DNA of 18,075 nucleotides from an uncultured Oscillospiraceae bacterium (GTDB taxonomy: Bacteria > Bacillota > Clostridia > Oscillospirales > Acutalibacteraceae). The notes under the pieces are model-generated. The model saw only the letters and a list, made by a program, of their open reading frames with translations. It was not told the DNA's origin and ran no database searches. Position numbers and translations under genes: made by a program. Shown piece after piece: positions 6,329 through 12,366 of the stretch (position 1 is the stretch's first letter; each line of letters begins with the position of its first letter). The DNA lies in the NCBI GenBank assembly GCA_900548085.1, contig URJF01000018.1:1-18075 (forward strand), read 5' to 3'.

Positions 6329-7552
6329 ATGAGATTATTTGATGATAATAAAAAATTCATATCTGTTGTTTCTCTGCCGGTGTTTGTGTGCAGTGTTTTG
6401 TTGCTTATTGTTTCTTTGCTGTCGCATTTTTCAGTAGAGATGTTTTCGGATTTAAATGAGCTGATGCACAGGTCTTTTACTATTCCGTTTGGCGCATTCT
6501 TGGCAGGTATGTCAGCCTATTGCGCCGGCGGCAGTACAAAAAAATCTCTGATTTCATCATTTTCTGCCTGCCTGTTCAATTTGGCGTTCTTTTCGCTGTC
6601 GGGTGTTGGTGCCGGTTTAATTTTTAATATCATTTTTGCTCTCATTGTGGCATTGTTCGCAAAAAAATCTGACAATCTTCTTTTTGCCGTTTCCGCTTTG
6701 CTCGTTGCACTGGTTTATGGTGTTGTGTCTTATTATTTGTATAATTTAGTTATCGGTGTTATTCCGATGATATGTGAGTTTTGCAAAGGTCGTGGTGCAT
6801 TGGCAGGCGTGCTGAATGATGTTTTTTCTTCGTTTGTTTCCGACGATTTTTATGACGCTATGTATTTTCAGGACTATTCCGGCTTAATTTTTAAGAATAA
6901 CAAATTATTGTCCGGTGTCATAAGTATTTTTACTGCATCATCTAATTTGCCGAACGAGTCGGTTTCTTTGTATCTCAGCGGAAAATATTTTGCGGATATA
7001 TTTGTGTGTGTCGGAATATCAATATCTGTTTTTTCTCGATTTAAGGGTGAAATCAGATACGCTCTGCTTTCTTCTGCGGTGTTGTGTGCTGTTTTTGGTG
7101 ACGGTAGATTATTTTCTTTGTTGATTTTTGTGTATAATCCGCTGCTCTATTTGGGTAAGCTGCTGTGCACATTTGCATCCTACGCAGTTGCCGCTCTTAT
7201 TGACTTTAGAATGGGGTACAGTTCTTTTGGCGGCATATGGGAGTTGTTTTCATATTTGCACAAGCCCTTGTATTTTCTTGCTGTCGGTGCTGTGGTCGCA
7301 ACTCTTGCCTATTATGTTTCAAAACTCGTGCTGTCAAAATTTGATTTTGATTCACATATTCATATGCCTAAAGAGGTAAAGCGTATTATCAGAGCATTGG
7401 GCGGAAGCGATAACATAGTAGATTTTGACAGCGGTCGGTTGATTGTGAATAACCCCAATCTTGTGGATGTCTTAAAAATTCATTGTGAAATTCACGAAAA
7501 TCGTGTATCTTTGACAAAAAATGATTTTGAACTATTGCAGGATTATTTTTGA
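6329..7552 (+). CDS. Degenerate PTS glucose-family EIIC-EIIB-like membrane protein
   Basis: A 407-residue polytopic membrane protein whose whole course follows a glucose-family PTS EIIC: SLPVFVCSVLLL, then FTIPFGAFLAGMSAYCAGGSTKK, and late LIFVYNPLLYLGKLLCTFASY. A short EIIB-like tail follows (about 346-407; IIRALGGSDNIVDFDSGRLIV). The functional signatures are missing. Where EIIC has GITEPIEFSF, this protein has FGDGRLFSLL (256-265). Where EIIB has the phosphorylated Cys of NCATRLRV, it has DSGRLIV, and the tail is shorter than a normal EIIB. Sugar phosphorylation by the standard route is therefore unlikely; a sensor, channel or decaying gene is possible. The start at 6329 excludes an in-frame TTG at 6263 that lies in the terminator. 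No good ribosome binding site is visible at 6329, so the start is uncertain. The frame is intact over 408 codons, so it is not an obvious pseudogene. Confidence 0.75.
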   Translation: MRLFDDNKKFISVVSLPVFVCSVLLLIVSLLSHFSVEMFSDLNELMHRSFTIPFGAFLAGMSAYCAGGSTKKSLISSFSACLFNLAFFSLSGVGAGLIFNIIFALIVALFAKKSDNLLFAVSALLVALVYGVVSYYLYNLVIGVIPMICEFCKGRGALAGVLNDVFSSFVSDDFYDAMYFQDYSGLIFKNNKLLSGVISIFTASSNLPNESVSLYLSGKYFADIFVCVGISISVFSRFKGEIRYALLSSAVLCAVFGDGRLFSLLIFVYNPLLYLGKLLCTFASYAVAALIDFRMGYSSFGGIWELFSYLHKPLYFLAVGAVVATLAYYVSKLVLSKFDFDSHIHMPKEVKRIIRALGGSDNIVDFDSGRLIVNNPNLVDVLKIHCEIHENRVSLTKNDFELLQDYF

Positions 7553-7563
7553 TGTGTTATAAT
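7535..7563 (+). promoter_or_regulatory. Possible promoter of the alkylation repair gene
   Basis: TTGCAG (7535-7540), 17 bases, then TATAAT (7558-7563) overlap the last codons of the upstream gene. Transcription would start only about 10 bases before the ATG at 7580, leaving a very short leader, so a chance match cannot be excluded. Confidence 0.4.
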
Positions 7564-7579
7564 TTCCGGCGGTGATTAG

Positions 7580-8245
7580 ATGAATTTGAGAGAAGAACTG
7601 TACAGGTACCAAGATTTAGATTATAAGGACTTCCATAAAAAATTGATACCTAATATCGATGAGGATTTGTTAATCGGTGTAAGAGTGCCTATGCTTCGTC
7701 AAATAGCTAAGCAGGCGCTGGCAGAGAATGCAGAAAATGAGCTGTACTATTATGAAGAAAAAATGGTCTACGGTATGACTCTCGGACTGAAAAATTGTTC
7801 TCTCGATGAGCATAAGCAGGATATCAAAAAATTTGTGCCTCTAATCGATAATTGGGCGGTGTGCGACTGCTGTGCATCTTCCTTTAAGTTTACAGCGAAA
7901 AATTTGGACGGTATGTATGATTTTATTTTGTCCTATGTCGGCAAAGGGGAGTACGAGACTCGATTCGTAGTGGTTATGCTGATGAATTATTATCTTGTGG
8001 ATGAGTACATAGACCGTGTTATAGATGTTTTGACCTCTATTAAGTCAGATTATTACTATGTCAATATGGCTGTTGCATGGGCTTTGTCCTTTGCTTTTAT
8101 AAAATACGAATCTAAGGTAATGCCCATTATTCAGTCGAGAACACTTCGCCGAGAGGTACAAAACAAAACTATCCAGAAAATAAAAGAGTCCACCCGTGTA
8201 TCAAAGGTAGTTAAACAAGGACTCAATGTATATAAGTATAAATAA
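7580..8245 (+). CDS. DNA alkylation repair protein, AlkD-like HEAT-repeat glycosylase family
   Basis: A 221-residue all-helical protein of the DNA alkylation repair (AlkD) family, which removes alkylated purines from DNA without flipping the base. Family landmarks: VRVPMLRQIAKQ (35-46), the DNWAVCD segment (90-96) carrying Trp92 and Asp96, YETRFVVVMLMNYY with Arg128, YYYVNMAVAWALSFAFIKY (158-176), and NKTIQKIKESTRVS (195-208). Trp92, Asp96 and Arg128 correspond by position to the Trp, Asp and Arg that line the active site of Bacillus cereus AlkD. Length is typical of the short form of the family. GGCGGTG (7568-7574) precedes the ATG. It lies 27 bases after the PTS-like gene and is followed by a terminator. 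Whether this homologue keeps glycosylase activity is not shown by sequence alone. Confidence 0.86.
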   Translation: MNLREELYRYQDLDYKDFHKKLIPNIDEDLLIGVRVPMLRQIAKQALAENAENELYYYEEKMVYGMTLGLKNCSLDEHKQDIKKFVPLIDNWAVCDCCASSFKFTAKNLDGMYDFILSYVGKGEYETRFVVVMLMNYYLVDEYIDRVIDVLTSIKSDYYYVNMAVAWALSFAFIKYESKVMPIIQSRTLRREVQNKTIQKIKESTRVSKVVKQGLNVYKYK

Positions 8246-8250
8246 AATGA

Positions 8251-8288
8251 GCGACTCCTTGTGCTTTCTTAACAAAGGAGCCGCTTTT
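8251..8288. terminator. Intrinsic terminator between convergent alkD-like and ylmH genes
   Basis: GCGACTCCTT (8251-8260) pairs with AAGGAGCCGC (8275-8284) with one A/C mismatch, followed by TTTT. It sits between two convergent genes; the T-run on the minus side is weaker. Confidence 0.75.
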
Positions 8289-8289
8289 G

Positions 8290-8472
8290 TTATTTGTACA
8301 GCCTGATGCCTATTACGGATTTGTTCTTTTTTGTATGTCTTATTTCTCCGTCAAATATAAATTTTCCCTTTCCTCGCACCGATACGATGTCGCCGCTTTT
8401 TAGTGTCAGCGATTCTTTATATGCGATTTTTGAGTTAATGAAAACCTTTTCTTGATTTACCAGCTGAGTCAC
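8290..8472 (-). CDS. ylmH: C-terminal piece of frameshifted YlmH (S4 RNA-binding domain)
   Basis: This 60-residue frame is the end of the YlmH protein begun at 9016, not an independent gene. The homologous frame is open from 8493, reading YSRNAVTQLVNQEKVFINSK, the S4-domain pattern SRxxAxxLIxxgKVxVN, then LKSGDIVSVRGKGKFIF, the typical YlmH ending. The GTG at 8472 lies in the middle of the S4 domain and has no ribosome binding site, so separate translation is unlikely. A TAG at 8494-8496 closes this frame upstream, so the two frames overlap only at about 8435-8493. Either the gene is broken, a frameshift is tolerated, or the sequence has an error. Confidence 0.7.
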   Translation of the reverse strand: MTQLVNQEKVFINSKIAYKESLTLKSGDIVSVRGKGKFIFDGEIRHTKKNKSVIGIRLYK

Positions 8473-9016
8473 CGCATTGCGTGAATACCGCCGCTACTGT
8501 TATGTCAACTCGTTGTGATGATACTGTCAGTTCAATAGGCTCCGGCTTCTTTTCGGCTATTTCTGCAGGCAGTACGCTTTCGGTGCACCTTACCGTTGTG
8601 TGCTTTATTCTGTCGAGATTTTGGAGTATGTATTCTTTTATGCTGTTTAGGCAGAATAAATAGCCTGTGTTGTTTGTTACGATTATGTCTCCGAGAGTGC
8701 TTCTGTTTATACCCAAATTCATCAGTGCTCCTAAAAAATCTCTGTGACTTAGCTCGTCTGCAAATTTTTGGTTTGCAGGCTCGATTCTTATACAGGATAT
8801 TGGATATTGATATTCCTCACATTCTCCAAAGGAGGCAACACAGCGGTCTGCATTGTCATATCCTCCGTAGAGATTGTATTTGCTCTCCGTGTGCAGTGAT
8901 TTGAGCAGACTTATCTCTTCTAAATTTAAGAAGTCTGAGAATGTGGTGTATCCTCTCTCGAATGATCTGTGTGACAGCTCCGTAAGTCTCTTTTTTGTCA
9001 GTTCGTTTTCATTCAT
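8435..9016 (-). CDS. ylmH: YlmH-family RNA-binding protein, frameshifted (N-terminal and central part)
   Basis: This 193-residue frame carries the N-terminal and middle domains of YlmH, an S4-domain RNA-binding protein linked to stalled-ribosome rescue and, by neighbourhood in other Firmicutes, cell division. The family signature HRDFLGALMNLGINRSTLGDI is at 91-111 and VTNNTGYLFC follows. The S4 domain starts with SSQRVDITVAAVF (167-178), but the frame then leaves homology (TQCGDSAGKSRK) and stops; the rest of the S4 domain continues in another frame down to 8290. The break is at about 8485-8493. Start 9016 has GGAG 7 bases upstream and overlaps the trmO end by eight bases, so the pair is coupled. 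In many Firmicutes ylmH sits with sepF and ylmG; here it does not. Confidence 0.83.
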   Translation of the reverse strand: MNENELTKKRLTELSHRSFERGYTTFSDFLNLEEISLLKSLHTESKYNLYGGYDNADRCVASFGECEEYQYPISCIRIEPANQKFADELSHRDFLGALMNLGINRSTLGDIIVTNNTGYLFCLNSIKEYILQNLDRIKHTTVRCTESVLPAEIAEKKPEPIELTVSSQRVDITVAAVFTQCGDSAGKSRKGFH

Positions 9017-9683
9017 TCTTTATCTCCGTTACGGTCAGCACATTGTCTGCCACCTTGAATTTGATTTCTTTTCCGCCGAACTTAAAACCGTATTCTCTGT
9101 CACATCTTCTTTGGTACGCAGGGCGTGGGTCGTTAGAAAGAATAATTGTCAGCGTTTCGTATTGCTCTTTTGTCAGACAGTCTCTGAATTTTTCTATTCC
9201 GTTGACTGTCAGTATGTTGAAGTTCCTTTCGTCAACAAATCCGCATACAGCATCATCGTGGCTGTCACTGTATTTGATGTACGGCTTTATGTCGTATATT
9301 GGCGTTCCGTTTACTAAATCCGCACCGCTGACTGTCAGCACGGGCTTGTTGTTCTCGGTCGTGATTTTTTCGAGCCTTACACTTGACAGCCCTAAGGGAT
9401 TAGGTCTAAAAGGGGAGCGGCTCGCAAAAACACCCACTCGCTCGTTTCCGCCCAGTCTCGGCGGTCTTACGGTCAATGAGTTTGACGGATGACTGTTTTT
9501 GCTGAATTCCCATATCAGCCATATGTGACTGAACCCGTCCAACCCTTTTATTGCCTCCGGCTTTGCGTATTCGTCACAAAAAATAATTTTTGATTTTATT
9601 TCCGAGGCAATATTGCTTTGTCTCGGGACCCCAAACTTGTCGTCGTAGTCATTTTTTATGTGGGCAATAGGCTTAATTTCCAT
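9009..9683 (-). CDS. trmO: tRNA (adenine37-N6)-methyltransferase TrmO (TsaA/YaeB family)
   Basis: A 224-residue SAM-dependent enzyme that methylates N6-threonylcarbamoyladenosine at position 37 of tRNAs reading ACY codons. The beta-barrel TrmO fold is recognised by FSHIWLIWEF (51-60), the signature GVFASRSPFRPNPLGLS (84-100), DIKPY (131-135), and the late DPRPAYQ (185-191). Length matches E. coli TrmO (about 235). The start codon has only a weak ribosome binding site. Its stop overlaps the ylmH start by eight bases, so the two form one minus-strand transcript with tRNA/ribosome-related functions. No truncation or missing motif is visible. Confidence 0.93.
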   Translation of the reverse strand: MEIKPIAHIKNDYDDKFGVPRQSNIASEIKSKIIFCDEYAKPEAIKGLDGFSHIWLIWEFSKNSHPSNSLTVRPPRLGGNERVGVFASRSPFRPNPLGLSSVRLEKITTENNKPVLTVSGADLVNGTPIYDIKPYIKYSDSHDDAVCGFVDERNFNILTVNGIEKFRDCLTKEQYETLTIILSNDPRPAYQRRCDREYGFKFGGKEIKFKVADNVLTVTEIKNE

Positions 9684-9716
9684 AATTATTACCGGTGCTT
9701 TCGTGATTTTTGTGAT

Positions 9717-9725
9717 ATTATACCA
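9717..9725 (-). promoter_or_regulatory. Extended -10 promoter of trmO-ylmH
   Basis: On the minus strand, TGGTATAAT is a consensus -10 hexamer (complement 9717-9722) with the TGn extension. The position 17 bases further upstream has only TTTAAT, so the extended -10 would be the main determinant. Confidence 0.5.
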
Positions 9726-9753
9726 TATATTTTTGCAAAATTAAAAAAAAATG

Positions 9754-9782
9754 TTGAATTTGTTTTTGTTTTAATGTATTAT
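9754..9782 (+). promoter_or_regulatory. Sigma-A-type promoter of the anchored protein gene
   Basis: TTGAAT (9754-9759), 17 bases, then TATTAT (9777-9782). AAGGAG (9803-9808) follows, 7 bases before the ATG. It is divergent from the trmO promoter in a 132-base gap. Confidence 0.8.
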
Positions 9783-9815
9783 ATATAAAGAAATATACTT
9801 GTAAGGAGTAAAACT

Positions 9816-10751
9816 ATGGCAAAAACAAAAGCAAAATCTGGTCTCAGAACTACTAACAAAGTTTTGGGCATCATATTGATTGTATTAGTGGTTGTTACTG
9901 CACTTATCATTATTTTTTCAGCAGCACCAAAGGCAGAGAACGCATCCGGCGATTCAGAAATAAAGGATGTATCTGTTCTTGATTCCGAGTTCAAAGCCGG
10001 TACATACGGCGGAGTTGAGTTCAAGACTCAAGAGGATCTCGTAAAGTATTATGCTGATGCTTACAATAAGACTAAGGCTAAGACTGCTAAGTATAAGACT
10101 GACAGTGGCGAGATTGTAGAATTTTACGATATGCTCGGCGAAGAAACCCTTAATGTAGAAAATCTTTTGGTAGACGGCAACAAGAACGAGACTATCAACA
10201 AGATGGTTCCCGGTATCGTAGGCGGTTTGTTCACCAAGGGCGCCAGCGGTCTCCCTCCCAGCAAGAACAGAAGGCCTTCGGACGATAAGGACGATAAGGG
10301 CCAGTCACTTCAGACCTGCCGACTTGTTAACGACGATGTACTTGCTTCTAATGTTGTTGACAACAAGGACGGTACTATCACTATTACTATCCAACCTAAG
10401 ATGTATGAGCTTTCCACACCGGGTCTTGACTGCCAGGGTCATATGTTCAACACATTAGGCGACATCACCGGCGTAGTTAGTCAGATTTCTATTCTTAAGT
10501 GGGCACAGGGCGACGCTTCATCTAATATTAAGGTATATTATATGGGCGGCACAGGTTCTGCTACAATTGATACAAAGACAGGCGAAATCGTAAAGGCTGA
10601 GTATCACGAGGTTGCTAATATTTCTGTTAGTCACGCATCTATCACTATCATCAAGGATAAGAGTGCTACTCTTACTGTTAAGTACGATCAGACATTCCCT
10701 GCATCGAATGAATACCTTAAGACTAATGTTCAGCTCGACAGAGTAAAATAA
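9816..10751 (+). CDS. Membrane-anchored extracytoplasmic protein of unknown function
   Basis: I do not recognise this 311-residue protein. A lysine-rich start (about 1-15) is followed by one hydrophobic segment (about 16-35, VLGIILIVLVVVTALIIIF) and then a long hydrophilic part, so it is probably a type II membrane protein or an uncleaved export signal with the C-terminus outside. A first domain may cover 58-140 (KTQEDLVKYYADAYN, then GGLFTKGASG). A charged low-complexity linker lies at about 149-163 (KNRRPSDDKDDKG). A beta-rich domain covers 167-295, with DGTITITIQP and GGTGSATIDTKTGEIVKAEY. There are only two cysteines, Cys168 and Cys206, a possible disulfide. No catalytic motif is evident. 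A near-consensus promoter, an excellent ribosome binding site (AAGGAG, 7 bases) and a strong terminator suggest a well-expressed single-gene unit. Confidence 0.85.
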   Translation: MAKTKAKSGLRTTNKVLGIILIVLVVVTALIIIFSAAPKAENASGDSEIKDVSVLDSEFKAGTYGGVEFKTQEDLVKYYADAYNKTKAKTAKYKTDSGEIVEFYDMLGEETLNVENLLVDGNKNETINKMVPGIVGGLFTKGASGLPPSKNRRPSDDKDDKGQSLQTCRLVNDDVLASNVVDNKDGTITITIQPKMYELSTPGLDCQGHMFNTLGDITGVVSQISILKWAQGDASSNIKVYYMGGTGSATIDTKTGEIVKAEYHEVANISVSHASITIIKDKSATLTVKYDQTFPASNEYLKTNVQLDRVK

Positions 10752-10762
10752 CAAATAAAGCA

Positions 10763-10790
10763 GCGGGTGACTTGTGTCACCCGCTTTTTT
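10763..10790 (+). terminator. Strong intrinsic terminator
   Basis: A perfect 9-bp GC-rich stem, GCGGGTGAC (10763-10771) with GTCACCCGC (10776-10784), loop TTGT, then six T. It ends only eight bases before the start codon of the following transporter gene. Confidence 0.95.
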
Positions 10791-10798
10791 GATGAATT

Positions 10799-11749
10799 AT
10801 GAATAATAAGAAAAATAAATTATACGGATTTTTACCTACATTTTGTATGGCTATGGTTTGTGCGCTTCTGTGGGGGTCGGCATTTCCTATGATAAAAATA
10901 GGATATTCATGCTTTGAGATAGAGCCCGGCGACACGCCGTCAATATTTTTGTTTGCCGGAATTCGTTTCTTTTTGGCAGGCTTGCTGACTGTTTTGATTT
11001 TCAGTGTAATTAACAAAAAGATGCTGCTTCCTACAAAATCATCATTGCCTAAGATTACTGTATTGTCATTGTTCCAAACTATATTGCAGTATGTGTTTTT
11101 CTACTTGGGCCTTGCGTTCACTACCGGCGTAAAAGCCTCTGTTATCAATGGCTCAAGCACATTTTTTGCGTTGCTTATATCTGCTTTTTTATTTAAGCAG
11201 GAGACTTTTACCGCAAAGAAGGCTTTTGGCTGTATTTTCGGCTTTTTAGGTATTGTTCTCGCCGCACTCAGTGGCGGAGTTGAACGCAGCGGACTTTCGA
11301 TAGGGGATTTGTTCATTTTATTTTCGGCTGTTTCCTATTCTTTTTCGTCCGTGTTTATGAAAAAGTATAGTGCTTCCGAAAATCCGGCAATGCTTTCCGG
11401 TTGGCAGTTCGTGTTAGGCGGTGCGGTTATGACTGCTATAGGATTTATTTCCAGCGGACATTTGGACTTTTCTGCCAAAAAGGGAATAGCCGTTATCGTT
11501 TATCTTGCATTCGTTTCGGCTGTAGCATACTCTCTGTGGAGTATTATGCTCAAATACAATGATGTTTCCCGTATCGCTGTTTACGGCTCACTTACTCCAA
11601 TTGTCGGTTTCGTACTGTCATATATTATCCTTGGCGAAAAGAATGGCTCACTGCTGTTCAATATGCTCGGACTGCTCTGTGTGGTTGTCGGTATTATTGC
11701 AGTGAATTATACCAAGAAAAACAGTCAAAAAAATACACCTGCGGATTAA
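10799..11749 (+). CDS. EamA/DMT-family (drug/metabolite) transporter
   Basis: A 316-residue inner-membrane protein with ten predicted transmembrane segments (roughly 13-35, 50-70, 88-106, 112-133, 141-158, 168-187, 199-219, 229-249, 260-279, 286-303), arranged as the two EamA repeats typical of DMT permeases. Family landmarks are CALLWGSAFPMIKIG in helix 1, FAGIRFFLAGLLT in helix 2, and, in the second repeat, AVSYSFSSVFMKKY and YGSLTPIVGFVLSYIILGE. Such proteins export or import amino acids and other metabolites; the substrate cannot be told. The start follows the upstream terminator by eight bases with no clear ribosome binding site or promoter, so expression may depend on readthrough or the true start may be slightly later. 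The stop codon lies in the loop of the next terminator. Confidence 0.88.
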   Translation: MNNKKNKLYGFLPTFCMAMVCALLWGSAFPMIKIGYSCFEIEPGDTPSIFLFAGIRFFLAGLLTVLIFSVINKKMLLPTKSSLPKITVLSLFQTILQYVFFYLGLAFTTGVKASVINGSSTFFALLISAFLFKQETFTAKKAFGCIFGFLGIVLAALSGGVERSGLSIGDLFILFSAVSYSFSSVFMKKYSASENPAMLSGWQFVLGGAVMTAIGFISSGHLDFSAKKGIAVIVYLAFVSAVAYSLWSIMLKYNDVSRIAVYGSLTPIVGFVLSYIILGEKNGSLLFNMLGLLCVVVGIIAVNYTKKNSQKNTPAD

Positions 11750-11766
11750 CTCTGCAAGTGTATTTT
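11729..11766. terminator. Terminator overlapping the 3' end of the transporter gene
   Basis: AAAATACAC-C-TGC pairs with GCA-A-GTGTATTTT around a loop that contains the TAA stop (11747-11749) of the transporter gene; one mismatch. T-run on the plus strand and A-run on the left (T-run on minus) make it bidirectional, serving convergent rnhA as well. Confidence 0.8.
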
Positions 11767-11768
11767 TG

Positions 11769-12206
11769 TTATAGATATTGTTGGTATTCGCCTACAGCCA
11801 GCTTGTCGCAGCGTTCGTTGTACTTGTGTCCGTTGTGACCTTTTACCCAGCAAAAAGTAACTTTGTGATTATCAAGTAAATTGAGCAGTTTTTCCCACAG
11901 GTCAACATTAAGTGCCGGCTTTTTGTCAGACTTTTTCCATCCGTTCTTTTTCCAAGAATATACCCACCCATTGTTTATGGCGTCGCACACATATTTTGAG
12001 TCGGTTGTCAGCGTAACCCGGCAGGGTTCTTTTAGCGCATCCAAAGCCTCAATTACGGCAGTAAGCTCCATTCTGTTGTTGGTGGTAGACTTTTCGCCAC
12101 CCGACATTTCTTTTTCTTTTTTGTTATAAACCAGCACTGCGCCCCAGCCACCCGGTCCCGGATTTCCGCTGCAAGCACCGTCGGTATATATTTCAACCTG
12201 TTTCAT
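11769..12206 (-). CDS. rnhA: Ribonuclease HI
   Basis: A 145-residue RNase HI that degrades the RNA strand of RNA-DNA hybrids, removing Okazaki primers and R-loops. All catalytic residues are present and spaced as in E. coli: Asp9 (YTDGACSGNPGPGGWG), Glu47 (NNRMELTA), Asp69 (TTDSKYV), His124 (VKGHNGH) and Asp134 (NERCDKLA). The basic handle segment WKKNGWKKSDKKP (85-97) is present, as in E. coli-type enzymes. The start has GGAG 7 bases upstream. It is a single gene on the minus strand, divergent from the rnj operon and convergent with the transporter gene. Confidence 0.97.
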   Translation of the reverse strand: MKQVEIYTDGACSGNPGPGGWGAVLVYNKKEKEMSGGEKSTTNNRMELTAVIEALDALKEPCRVTLTTDSKYVCDAINNGWVYSWKKNGWKKSDKKPALNVDLWEKLLNLLDNHKVTFCWVKGHNGHKYNERCDKLAVGEYQQYL

Positions 12207-12231
12207 AATTTTTCTCCGTAATTTTTAGTAT

Positions 12232-12260
12232 ATTTTACCACTTATTTTGTTAATAATCAA
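12232..12260 (-). promoter_or_regulatory. Sigma-A-type promoter of rnhA
   Basis: On the minus strand, TTGATT (12255-12260), 17 bases, then TAAAAT (12232-12237) preceded by TGG, an extended -10. It is back to back with the rnj promoter. Confidence 0.75.
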
Positions 12261-12283
12261 TAAGAGAATGTTGTTTGTGACTA

Positions 12284-12312
12284 TTGACATTCATTATATA
12301 ATAATTTAAAAT
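12284..12312 (+). promoter_or_regulatory. Sigma-A-type promoter of the rnj-rplI-dnaB-tilS-ftsH operon
   Basis: Consensus TTGACA (12284-12289), 17 bases, then TAAAAT (12307-12312). No terminator is seen between this point and the right edge, so it may drive the whole cluster. The leader of roughly 45 bases is AT-rich and shows no structured element. Confidence 0.8.
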
Positions 12313-12366
12313 AATATAGATTATGTTGTACGAAAAAATAAATAAATTTAGGAGGCTATGTATTTA

